From: Aristolochia californica
Lineage: Eukaryota; Streptophyta; Magnoliopsida; Piperales; Aristolochiaceae
Assembly: GCA_029961685.1 (NCBI GenBank)
Contig: JARWKL010000009.1
Coordinates: 20,083,237 to 20,147,236, forward strand
Direction: 5' to 3'
DNA length: 64,000 nt
Positions 1 to 13,200 of the stretch are shown piece after piece; position 1 is the first letter of the stretch; every line of letters begins with the position of its first letter. Position numbers and translations under genes: made by a program. The notes under the pieces were generated by a model. It was not told where the DNA came from, searched no databases, and saw nothing but the letters and a program-made list of their open reading frames with translations.

Positions 1-3000
1 TGACTCACGTAAATATCCCACCGCACTTTCACTTAAGAATTTAAAGAGGTTTGTTATTCTCTTTAAAAGGTTTGGATCCATATGTCATTTGCATCTTTGA
101 CTTGTTTCAAGCTTGCAAATCCATTTTTTAAAGCATGTGTAGAAAAATCTCTTTCTTATCAAATTCCGAGCTATTGGGGTTGTTGAACAAGTAGAATTTC
201 CCAAACTTGGAAAACAAAGCTTTTGTGTTCATTTGTGGTGTGTGAATAAACTTTCTTTGCTTACGTTCGTTATTGATTTAAATTTATTGCATACACAAAC
301 TCTAAAATTTTCATTTCGTTGTCATCTATTGTTTTTTTTTGTCTACGAGATGAAGGGAAAAATGAAAACTCAAGTTTTGATTTATGAAAAAAGTATACAT
401 TTAAAATGCAAATGCACAATGCAAAAATTTAGAGAGAGATATTTCCAAAAAGGGTCTGTAATTTTTAGGGATTGTAAACTCTTTCTAGTTTTCATATATC
501 AGGTTTCGTAATCGTCGAGAAAAGCAGGAGGCGGGGAAATTTTAACTGAGTGTTGAATCCCAACCCATAAGTCATTCCTTAAAAAAATATAGCCCGTTAC
601 GCATGATAAATCACTTTATGATCATCAATGATCGTTAGGTCAGCTTTTTGTAAATGGGTAAAATAATGGCTTGTTTGACTCGGGTAAATATCCCACCGCA
701 CGTTCACTTGAGAATTTAAAGAGGTTTGTTATTCTCTTTAAAAGGTTTGGATCCTTATGTCATTTGCATTTTTAACTTGTTTCAAGCATGCATATCCATT
801 TTTTAAAGCATGTGTAGAAAAATCTCTTTTTTATCAAATTACAAGCTATTGGGGTTGTTTGAACTAGTGGAATTTCTGAAACTTGGATAACAAAACTTTT
901 GTGTTTATTTGTGGTGTGTGAATAAATTTTCTTTACTTACATTTTTTAATGATTTAAAATTTTTTCATACACAAACTCTAAAATTTTCATTTCTTTGTGA
1001 TCTATTCTCTTTTTTGCCTACGAGATGAAGGGAAAAGTGAAAACTCAAGTTTTGATTTAAGAAAAAAGTATACATCTAAAATGGAAATGCACCATTCAAA
1101 AATTTTGAGAGAGATATTTCACAACAGTTTCTCTAATTTTTAGGGATTGTAAACTCTTTTTAGTTTTTATATATCAGGTTTTGCAATCGTTGGGAAAAGG
1201 GGGAAGCGGGGGAATTCTAATTGAGTGTTGAATCCCAACCCGTATGAAATTCCTTACAAATATATAATCCGTTATGCATGTTAAATCACTTTACAATTAT
1301 TAATGATCGTTAGGGCAACTTTTTGAAAATGGGCAAACTAATTGCTTGTTTGACTTGTGTAAATATCCCACCGTACGTTCACTTGAGAATTTAATGAGTG
1401 GTTTGTTATTCTTTTTAAAAGGTTTGGATCCATAGGTCATTTGCATCTTTAACATGTTTCAAGCATGCATATCCATTTTTTAAAGCATGTGTAGAAAAAT
1501 CTCTTTCTTATCAAATTCCAAGCTATTGGGGTTGTTGAACTAGTGGAATTTCTCAAACTTGGATAACAAAACTTTTGTGTTCATTTGTGGTGTGTAAATA
1601 AATTTTCTTTACTTACATTTGTTATTGTTTTAGATTTTTTCAACTCACAAACTTTAAAATTTTCATTTCGTTGTCATCTATTCTCTTTTTTGTCTATGAG
1701 ATTAAGGGAAAAGTGAAAAATCAAGTTTAGATTTAAGAAAAAAGTGTACATCTAAAATGGAAATACACAATGCACAAATTTAGAGAGAGATATTTCCAAA
1801 AAGTGTCTGTAATTTTTAGGGACTGTAAACTCTTTTTAGTTTTTATATATCTTGTTTTGCAATCATCGTGAAAAGGGGGAGGCGGGGGAATTATAACTGA
1901 GTGTTGAATCCCAACCCATAACTCATTCCTTAAAAAAATATAGCCTGTTATGGACGATAGATCACTTTACAATGATCAATGATCGTTAGGTCAACTTTTT
2001 GTAAATGGGCAAAATAATAGCTTGTTTGACTCGGGTAAATATCCCACAGCACGTTCACTTGAGAACTTAATAAATGGTTTGTTATTCTCTTTAAAAAGTT
2101 TTGGATCCATAGGTCATGCGCATATTTATCATGTTTCAAGCATGCATATCAATTTTTTAGAGCATGTGTAGAAAAATTTCTTTCTTATCAAATTCCAAGC
2201 TATTGGGGTTGTTGAACTAGTGGAATTTCCCAAACTTGCATATCAAAAATTTTGTGTTCATTTGTGGTGTGTGAATACATTTTCTTCACTTACATTTGTT
2301 ATTGCTTTAAATTTTTTCCATGCTCAAACTCTAAAATTTTCAATTTGTTGTCATCTATTCTCTTTTTTGTCTACGAGATGAAGGGAAATGTGAAAACTTA
2401 AGTTTAGATTTAAGAAAAAAGTATACATCTAAAAAGGAAATGCACAATGCACAAATTTAGAGAGAGATATTTTATAAATGCTGCTATAATTTTTAGGGGT
2501 TGTAAACTCTTTTTGTTTTTATATATCGGGTTTTGCAGTCTTTGGGAAAAGGTGGAGGCGGGGGAATTTTAACTGAGTGTTGAATCTCAACCCATAATTC
2601 ATTCCATACAAAAATATAGTCTGTTACGCATGATAAATCACTTTACAATCATCAATGATCGTTAGGTAAGCGTTTGTAAATGGGCAAAATAATGGCTTGT
2701 TTGATTCGGTTAAATATCCCACCGCACGTTCACTTGAGAATACGATGAGCGGTTTTCTGTTCATTTGTGGTGTAAATAAATTTTCTTTGCTTACATTTGT
2801 TATTTTTTTTGATTTTTTTTATTCACAAACTCTAAAATTTCATTTCGTTGTCAGCTATTCTCGTTTTGTTTACGAGATGAAGAGAAAAAGTGAAAGCTCA
2901 AGTTTTGATTTAAGAAAAAAGTATACATCTAAAATGGAAATGCACAATGCACAAATTTAGAGAAAGATATTTCCAAAAGGTGTCTGTAATTTTTAGGTAT

Positions 3001-6000
3001 TGTAACCTCTTTTTAGTTTTTATGTATAAGGTTTTGCAATTGACGGGAAAAGGGTGAGGTGGGGGAATTTTAACTGAGTGTTGAATCCCAACCCATAAGT
3101 CATTCCTTACAAAAATATTGCCCGTTATGCATGATAAAACACTTTACAATCATCAATGATTGTTAGGTCAACTTTTTGTAAATGGGCAAAATAATGACTT
3201 GTTTCACTCGGGTAAATATCCCACCGCACGTTCACTTGAGAATTTAATAAGTGGTTTGTTATTTTCGTTAAATGGTTTTGGATCCATTGGTCATTTGCAT
3301 TTTTAACTGGTTTCAAGCATGCATATCAATTTTTTAAAGCATGTGTAGGAAAATCTCTTTCTTATCAAATTCCAAGGTATTGGAGTTGTTGAACTGGTGG
3401 AATTTCCCAAACTTGGTTAACAAAACTTTTGTGTTCATTTGTGGTGTGTGAATAAATTTTCTTTACATACATTTGTTATTTATTTAATTTTTTTCCATCC
3501 ACAAACTCTAAAATTTTAATTTCGTTGTCATCTATTCTCTTTCTTATCCACGAGAAGAAGGGAAAAGTGAAAACTCAAGTTTTTTTTTAAGAAAAAAGTT
3601 TACATCTAAATTGAAAATGCACAATGCACAAATTTTGAGAGAGATATATCCAAAAAGTGTCTGTAATTTTTAGGGATTATAAACACTTTTTCATTTTTAT
3701 ATATCAGGTTTTGGATTCGTCGGGAAAAGGGGGACGTGGGGGAATTTTAACTGAGTGTTGAATCCCAGCCCATAAGTTATTCCTTACAAAAAGATAGCCT
3801 GTTACACATAAAAAATCACTTTACAATCATCAACGATCGTTAGGTCAGCTTTTTGTGAATGGGCAAAATAAAGGATTGTTTGACTCGGTTAAATATCCCA
3901 TCGCACATTCACTTGAGAATGTAATGAGTGGTTTTTTATTATCTTTAAAAGGTTTGGATCCATAGCTCATTTGCATCTTTAACATGTTTTAACATGCATA
4001 TCCATTTTTTAAAGCATATGTAGAAAAATCTCTTTTTTATCAAATTCCAAGCTATTGGGGTAGTTGAACTAGTGGAGTTTTCCAAACTTGGGTAACAAAA
4101 CTTTTGTGTTCATTTGTGGTGTGTGCATAAATTTTCTTTACTTACAATTGTTACTGTTTTAAATTTTTTCCATATACAAACTCTAAAATTTTAATTTGTT
4201 GTCATCTACTCTCTTTTTTGTCTACGAGATGAAGGGAGAAGCGAAAACTCAAGTTTTGATTTAAGAAAAAAGTATACATCTAATATGTAAATGCAAAATG
4301 CACAAATTTTGAGAGAGATATTTCAAAAAAGTTTCTGTAATTTTTAGGGATTGTAAACTCTTTTTAGTTTTTATATATCATGTTTTGCAATCGTCGGGAA
4401 GAGGGGTACACGGGGGAGTTTTAACTGAGTGTTGAATCCCAACCCATAAGTCATTCCGTACAAAAATATAGCCCATTACACTTGATAAATAACTTTATGA
4501 TCATCAATGATCGTTATGTCAGCTTTTTGTAAATGGGAAAAATAATGGCTTGTTTGACTCGGGTAAATATCCCACCGCACGTTCACTTGAGAATTTAATG
4601 AGTGGCTTGTTATTCTCTTTAAAAGGTTTGGATCCATAGGTCATTTGCATCTTTAACATGTTTCAAGCATTCATATCCATTTTTTAAAGCATGTGTAGAA
4701 AAATCTCTTTCTTTTCACATTCGAAGCTATTGGGGTTGTTGAACTAGTGGAGTTTCCCAAACTTGGATAACAAAACTTTTGTGTTCATTTGTGGTGTGTG
4801 AATAAATTTTCTTTACTTACATTGGTTATTTTTTTAGATTTTTTCCATTCACAAACTCTAAAATTTTCTTTTCATTGTCATCTTTTCTCTTTTTTGTCTA
4901 CGAGATGAAGGGAAAAGTGAAAACTCAAGTTTTGATTTAAGAAAAAATTATATATCTAAAATGGAAATGCACAATGCACAAATTTGGAGAGAGATATTTC
5001 CAAAATGTGTCTATAAATTTTAGGGATTATAAACTCTTTTTAGTTCTTATATTTCAGGTTTTGCAATCGTCGGGAAAAGGGGGAGGAGGAGGAATTTTAA
5101 CTGAGTGTTGAATCCCAACCCATAAGTCATTCCTTACAAAAATATAGCCTGTTACGCTTGATAAATCAGTTTACAATCATCAATGATCATTAGGTCAGAG
5201 TTTTGTAAAAGGGCAAAGTAATGGCTTGTTTGACTCGGGTAAATATCCCACCGCACGTTCATTTTACAATTTAATGAGCGGTTTCGTATTCTCTTTAAAA
5301 GGTTTTGGATCCACAGGTCATTTGCATCTTTAACATGTTTCAAGCATGGATATCCCTTTTTTAAAGCATGTGTAGAAAAATAGCTTTCTCATCAAATTCC
5401 AAGCTATTGGGGTTGTTGAACTAGTGGAATTTCCCAAGTTTAGATAACAAAACTTTTGTGTTCATTTGTGGTGTGTGATTAAAATTTCTTTACTTACATT
5501 TATTTTTGCTTTAAATTTTTTCCATACTCAAACTCTAAAATTTTCATTTCGTTGTCATCTATTCTCTTTTTTGTCTACGAGATGAAGGGAAAAGTAAAAA
5601 ATCAAGTTTTGATTTAAGAAAAAAATATTCATCTAAAAAGGAAATGGACAATGCACAAATTTAGAGAGAGATATTTCCAAAAATTTTCTATAATTTTAAG
5701 GGATTGTAAACTCTTTTTAGTTTTTATATATCAAGTTTTGCAGTCATCGGGAAAACGGGGAGGCGGAGGAATTTTAACTGAGTGCTGAATCCCAACCCAT
5801 AAGTCATTACATAAAAAAATATGGCCCGTCACACAATATATATCATTTTACATTCATCAATGATCGTTAGGTCAACTTTTTGTAATGGGCAAAATAATGG
5901 CTTGTTTGACTCGGTTAAATATCCCACCGCACGTTCACTTGAGAATTTAATGAACGTTTTGTTATTATCTTTAAAAGGTTTGGATCCTTAGGCCATTTGC

Positions 6001-7257
6001 ATCTTTAACATGTTTAAAGCATGCATATCCATTTTTTAAAGCATGTGTAGAAAAGTCTCTTTCGTATCACATTCCAAGCAATTGGGGTCATTGAACAAGT
6101 GGAATTTCCCAAACTTGGATAAGAAAACTTTTGTGTTCATTTGTTGTGTGTGAATAAATTTTCTTTACTTACATTTGTTATTGCTTAAAATTTTTTCCAT
6201 ACATAAACTCTAAAATTTTCATTTCGTTGCCATCTATTGTCTTTTTTGTCTACGAGATGAAGGGAGAAGTGCACACTCAAGTTTTGATTTAAGAAAAAAG
6301 TATACCTCAAGAAATGAAATGCACAATGCACAAATTTAGAGAGAGATATTTCCAAAAAGTTTCGGTAATTTTTAGGGATTGTAAACACTTTTTAGTTTTT
6401 ATATATCAGGTTTTGCAATCGTTGGGAAAAGGGGGAAGCGGGGGAATTTTAACTGAGTGTTGAATCCTAACCCATATATCATTCCTCAAAAAAAATATAG
6501 CCCATTACACATGATAAATCACTTTATAATCATCAATGATTGTTAGGTCAGCTTTTTGTAAATGGGCAAAATAATGGCTTGTTTGACTCGGGTAAATATC
6601 CCACCGCATGTTCACTTGAGAATTTAATGAGCGGTTTGTAATTCTCTTAAAAGGGTTTGGATCCATGGGTCATTTGCATCTTTAACATGTTTCAAGCATG
6701 CATATCCATTTTTTAAAGCATGTGTAGAAAAGCCTCTTTCTTATCAAATTCCAAGCTATTGGGTTGTTGAACTAGTGGAATTTTTCAAAGTCGGATAACA
6801 AAAATTTTGTGTTCATTTGTGGTGTGTAAATAAATTTCCTTTACTTAAATTTGGTATTGCTTTAGATTTTTTTCATACAGAAACTTTAAAATTTTCATCT
6901 CGTTGTCATCTATTTTCTTTTTTGTCTACGAGATGAAGGGAGAAGTGCAAACTCAAGTTTTGATATAAGAAAAAAATATATATCTAAAAATGAAATTCCC
7001 AATGCACAAATTTAGAGAGAGATATTTCTAAAAAGTTTCTGTAATTTTTAGGGATTGTAAACTCTTTTTAGTTTTTATATATCAGGTTTTGCAATTGTCT
7101 GGAAAACAGGGAAGCGGGGGAATTTTAATTGAGTGTTCTATCTCAACCCATAAGTCATTCCTGACAAAAAATAGCCCGTTATGCATGATAAATCACTTTA
7201 CAACCATCAATGATCGTTAGGTCAGCTTTTTGTAAATGGGCAAAATAATGGCTTGTT
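1..7257 (+). repeat. Arm 1, first block: 11 units of the GAGAAT type
   Basis: Units starting 1 to 6584 read CACTTGAGAATTTA after the landmark, whereas most units from 7922 on read CACTTGATAATTTA. Several here (2702, 3881, 5907) also read CGGTTAAATATCCC, the form typical of arm 2, so this end of arm 1 is closer to arm 2 at some diagnostic sites. The block contains the internally deleted unit at 2702. No gene is seen. Small open frames such as 233-511 and 2697-2960 fall in ordinary satellite sequence. Confidence 0.85.
2702..3203 (+). repeat. Internally deleted monomer (502 bp)
   Basis: The unit jumps from the GATGAGCGGTTT part directly to TCTGTTCATTTGTGG, with the join at about 2753-2759. About 173 bp are missing, including the GGATCC, GCATGC and ACTAGT segment. 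Both flanks continue in phase, so this is an internal deletion of one unit and not an array edge. Confidence 0.85.
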
Positions 7258-10200
7258 TGACTCGGGAAAATATCCCACCACACGTTCACATGTGATTTTT
7301 TTGAGCGCTTTGTTATTCTCTTCAAAGGGTTTGGATCGATAGGTCATTTGCATCTTTATCATGTTTCAAGCTTGCAAATCCTTTTTTTAAAGCATGTGTA
7401 GAAAAATCTCTTTTTTTATCATATTCCAAGCTATTGGGGTTGTTGAACTAGTGGAATTTCCCAAACTTTTTGTGTTCATTTGAGGTGTGTGAATAAATTT
7501 TCTTTACTTACGTTTGTGATTGATTTAAATTTTTTCCACACACAAACTCTAAATTTTTCATTTCGTTGTCATCTTTTCTCTTTATTGTCTACGAGATGAA
7601 GGGAAAAGTACAAACTCAAGTTTCGATTTAAGAAAAAAGTATACATCTAAAATGGAAATGCAGAATGCACAAATTTAGAGAGAGATATTTCCAAAATTGT
7701 CTGTAATTTTTAGGGATTGCAAACTCTTTTTAGTATTTAAATATCAGGTTTCACAATCGTCGAGAAAAGGGGAAGGGCAGGGTATTTTAACTGAATGTTG
7801 AATGGTAACCCATAAGTCATTCCTTACAAAAAATATAGCCCGTTACGCTTGATAAATCACTTTACAATCATCAATGATTGTTAGGTCAGCTTTTTGTAAA
7901 TGGGAAAAACAATGGCTAGTTTGACTCGTGTCAATATCCAACAGCACGTTCACTTGATAATTTAATGAGGGGTTTGTTATTCTCTTTAAAAGGTTTTGGA
8001 TCCATAGGTGATTTGCATCTTTAACTTGTTTCAAGCATGCCTATCCCTTTTTTAAAGCATGTGTAGAAAAATGTCTTTCTTATCAAATTTCAAACTAATA
8101 GGGTTGTTGAACTAGTGGAATTTCCCAAACTTGGATAACAAAATGTTTGTGTTCATTTGTGGTGTGTGAATAAATTTTCTTTACTTACATTTGTTATTGT
8201 TTTAAATTTTTTCCATACACAAACTCTAAAATTTTCATTCGTTGTCATCTATTCACTTTTTTGTCTACGAGATGAAGGGAAAAGTGAAAACTCAAGTTTT
8301 GATTTAAGAAAAAAGTATACATATAAAATGGAAATGCACAATGCACAAATATAGAGAGAGATATTTCCAAAAAGTTTCTGTAATTTTCAGGGATTGTCAA
8401 CTCTTTTAAGTTTTTATATATCAGGTTTTGCAGTCGTAGGGAAAACGGGGAGACAGGGGAATTTTAACTTAGTGTTGAATCCCAACCCATAAGTCATTCC
8501 ATACAAAAATATTGCCCGTTAAGCATGATAAATCACTTTACAATCATCAATGATCGTTAGGTTAGCTTTTTGTAAATGGGCAAAACAAAGGCTTTTTTGA
8601 CTTGGGTAAATATCCCGTCGCACGTTCACTTGATATTTTAATGAGCAGTTAGTTATTCTATATAAAAGATTTTGTATCCATAGGTCATTTGCATCTTTAA
8701 CATGTTTCAAGCATGCATATCCTTTTTTTAAAGCATGCGTAGAAAAATCTCTTTTTTTATCAAATTCCAAGCTACTGGGGTTGTTGAACTAGTGGAATTT
8801 CCCAACTTTGGATAACAAAACTTTTGCGTTCATCTGTGGTGTGTGAATAAATTTTCTTGACTTACATTTGTCATACCTTAAAATATTTTCCATTCACAAA
8901 ATCTACAATTTTCATTTCGTGTCATCTATTCTCTTTTTTGTCTACGAGATGAAGAGAAAAGTGAAAACTCAAGTTATAATTTAAGAAAAAGTATACATAA
9001 AAAATGGAAATGCCCAATGAAAAAATTTAGAGAGATATATTTCCAAAAAGTGTCTGTAATTTTGGGGATTGTAAACTCTTTTTAGTTTTTATTTATCAGG
9101 TTTTCGCAATCATTGGGAAAAGGGGGATGCGGGGAAAATTTAATTGAGTGTTGAATCCCAACCCATAAGTCATTCCTTACAAAAATATAGCCCGTTACGC
9201 CTGATAAATCACTTTACAATCATCAATGATCATTAGGCCAACTTTTTGTAAATGGGCAAAATAATGGCTAGTTTGACTCAGGTAAATATCACATCGCATG
9301 TTCACTTGATAATTTAATGAGCGGTTTGTTATGCTCTTTAAAAGGTTTTGAATCCTTAGGCCATTTGTATCTTTAACATGTTTCAAGCATGCATATCCCT
9401 TTTTTAAAGCATGTGTAGAAAAATCTCTTTCTTATCAAATTCCAAGCTATTGGGGTTGTTGAACTAATGGAATTTCCCAAACTTGGACAACAATACTTTT
9501 GTGTTCATTTGTGTATTTGTGAATAAATTTTTTTTACTTACATTTGTTATTGCTTTAAATTTTTTCCATACACAAACTCTAAAATTTTCATTTTGTTGTC
9601 ATTTATTCACTTTCTTGTCTACGAGATGAAGGAAAAAAGTGAAAACTCCAATTTTTTTTTAGAAGTATACATCTAAAATGGAAATGCACAATGCTCAAAT
9701 TTAGAGCGAGATATTTCCAAAAAGTTTTTGTAATTTTTAAGGATTGTAAACTCTTTTTGGTTTTTATATATCAGGTTTTTGCAATCGTCAGGAAAAGGAG
9801 GAGGAGGGGCAATTTTAATTGAGTACTAAATCCCAACCCAAAAGTCATTCCTTAAAAAAATATAGCCCGTTACGCATGATAAATCAATTTAGAATCATCA
9901 ATGATCGTTAGGTCAGTTTTTTGTAAATGGGCAAAATAATGGCTAGTTTTACTCGGGTAAATATCCCACCGCACGTTCACTTGATAATTTATTGAGCAGT
10001 TTGTTATTCTCTTAAAAAGGTTTTGGATCCATAGGTCATTTGCATCTTTAACATGTTTCTAGCTTGCATATCCCTTTTTTAAAGCATGTGTAGAAAAATC
10101 TCTTTCTTATCAAATTCCAAGCTATTGGGGTTGTTGAACTAGTGGAATTTCCAAAACTAGATAACAAAACTTTTGTGTTCATTTGTGGTGTGTGAATAAA

Positions 10201-13200
10201 TTTTCTTTACTTACATTTGTTATTGGTTTAAATTTTTTCCATACACAAACTCTAAAATTTTCATTTCGTTGTCATCTATTCTCTCTTTTGTCTACGAGAT
10301 GAAGGGAAAAGTGAAAACTCAGGTTTTGATTAAAGAATAAGGTATATATCTAAAATGGTATTGTTATGCATAAATTTAGAGAGTGATATTTCCAAAGAGT
10401 GTCTGTAATTTTTAGGGATTGTAAACTCTTTTTAGTTTTTATATATCAGGTTTTGCTATCGTCGAGAAAAGGGGGAGGCAGGTGAGTTTTCACTGAGTGT
10501 TGAATCCCAACCCAAAAAACCTTCCTTATAAAAATATAGCCCAATACGCAAGATAAATCACTTTACAATCATCAATGATCGTTAGGTCAGCTTTTTGTAA
10601 ATGGGCAAAATATTGGCTAGTTTGACTCAAGTAAATATCGCCTCGCACGTTCACTTGATAATTTAATGAGCGGTAAGTTATGCTCTTTAAAAGGTTTTGG
10701 ATCCATAGGTCATTTTTATCTTTAACATGTTTCAAGCATGCATATCCCTTTTTTAAAGCATGTGTAGAAAAATCTCTTTCTTATCAAATTCCAAGCTATT
10801 GTGGTTGTTGAACTAGTGGAATTTCCCAAACTTGGACAACAATACTTTTGTGTTCATTTGTGGATTTGTGAATAAATTTTTTTTACTTACATTTGTTATT
10901 GTTTTACATTTTTTTTCCATACACAAAATCTAAAATTTTCATTTTGTTGTCATCTATTCTCTTTCCTGTCTACGAGATGAAGGGCAAAGTGAAAACTCAA
11001 GCTTCGATTTAAGAAAAAATTATACTACTAAAATGGTAATGCACAATGCACAAATTTAGAGAGAGATATTTGCAAAAAGTATCTCTATTTTTTAGGGATT
11101 GTAAACTCTTTTTAGTTTTTATATATAAGGTTTTGCAATCGTCGGGAAAAGGGGGAGGCGGGGGAATTATAACTGAGTGTTGAATCCCAAACCATAAGTC
11201 ACTCCTTAAAAAAATACAGCCCATTATGCATGATAAATCACTTTGCAATCATCAATGATCGTTAGGTCAGCTTTTTGTAAATGGGCAAAATTATGGCTTG
11301 TTTGACTCGGGTAAATATCCCACCGCACATTCACATGATAATTTAATGAATGGTTTTTTATTCTCTTTAAAAGGTTTTGGATCCATAGGTCATTTGCATC
11401 TTCGACATGTTTCAACCACGCATATCCTTTTTTTAAAGCATGTGTAGAAAAATCTCTTTCTTATCAAATTCCATGCTATTGGGGTTGTTGAACTAGTTGT
11501 CGCAAACTTGGATAACAAAACTTTTGTGTTCATTTGTGGTGTGTGAATAAATTTTCTTTAGTTACATTTGTTATTGCTTTAAATTTTTTCTATACACAAA
11601 CTGTAAAATTTTCATTTCGTTGTCATCTATTCTCTATTTTGTCCACGAGATGAAGGGAAAAGTGAAAACTCAAGTTTTTATTTAAGAAAATAGTATACAT
11701 CAAAAATCGAAATGCAAAATGCACAAATTTAGAGAGAGATATTTTCAAAAACTTTCGAAAATTTTTAGGGATTGTTAACTCTTTTTGGTTTTTATATAGC
11801 ATGTTTTGCAATCGTCGGGAAAAGGGGGAGGGCAGGGAATTTTAACTGAGTGTTGAATCGTAACCCATAAGTCATTCCTTAAAAAAATATGGCCCGTTAC
11901 ACATGATAAATCACTTTACAATCATCAATGATTGTTAGGTTAGCGTTTTGTAAATGGGCAAAATAATGGCTTGTTTGACTCGGGTCAATATCCCACCGCA
12001 CGTTCACTTGATAATTTAATGTGCGGTTTGTTATTCTTTTTAAAAGGTTTTGGATCCATAGGTCATTTAAATCTTTAACTTGTTTCAAGCATGCCTATCC
12101 CTTTCATAAAGCATGTGTATAAAAATGCTTTCTTATAAAATCCAAACTATTGGGGTTGTTGAACTTGTGGAATTTCCTAAACTTGGATAACAAAACTTTT
12201 GTCTTCATTTATGGTGTGCGAATAAATTTTATTTACTTACATTTGTCATTGCTTTAAATTTTTTCCATTCACAAACTCTGAAATTTTCATTTCGTTGTAA
12301 TCTATTATATTTTTTGTCTACGAGATGAAGGGAAAAGTGAAAACTGAAGTTTTGATTTAAGAAAAAAGTATACTTCAAAAACAGTAATGCACAATGCACA
12401 AATTTTGAGAGTGATATATCCAAAAAAATTCTGTAATTTTTAGGGATTGTAAAATCTTTTTAGTTTTTATATATCAGGTTTTGCAATCATCGGGAAAAGG
12501 GGGACACAGGGGAATTTTAACTGAGTGTTGAATCCCAACCCATAAGTCATTTGTTACAAAAATATAGCCCGTTACACCTGATAAATCACATTACAATCAT
12601 CAATGATCATTAGGTCAGCTTTTTGTAAATGGGCAAAATAATGGCTTATTTGACTCGGGTAAATATCCACCACACGTTCACTTGCAAATTTAATGAGCGG
12701 CATGTTACTCTTTAAAAGGTTTTGGATCGATAGGTCATTTGCATCTTTAACATGTTTTAGACATGCATATCTCTTTTTTAAAGCATGTGTAGAAAAATCT
12801 CTTTCTTATTAAATTCCAAGCTACTGGGGTTGTTGAACATGTAGGATTTCCCCAACATGGATAACAAAACTTTTGTGTTCGTTTGTGGTGTGTGAATAAA
12901 TTTTCTTTACTTTCATTTCTTATTGCTTTAAATTTTTTCCATAAACAAACTCCAAAATTTTCATTTCGTTGTCAACTATTCTCTTTTTTGTCTACGAGAT
13001 GAAGGAAAAAAGTGAAAACTCAAGTTTTGATTTAAGAAAAAAGTATACGTCTAAAATGGAAATGCACAATGGACAAATTTAGAGAGAGATATTTCCAAAA
13101 AGTGTCTATAATTTTTAGGGATTGTAAACTATTTTTGGTTTTTATATATCAGGTTTTGCAATCGTCGGGAAAAGGTGGAGGCGGGGGAATTTTAACTGAT

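Noticed and set aside
233..511. 92-codon frame starting ATG
   Set aside because: It lies in ordinary monomer sequence. The same region in other units has stops, composition is that of the satellite, and no domain is recognisable.
2745..2765. Array edge or foreign insertion at the short unit
   Set aside because: The missing 173 bp is a simple internal deletion, and both flanks continue in phase.
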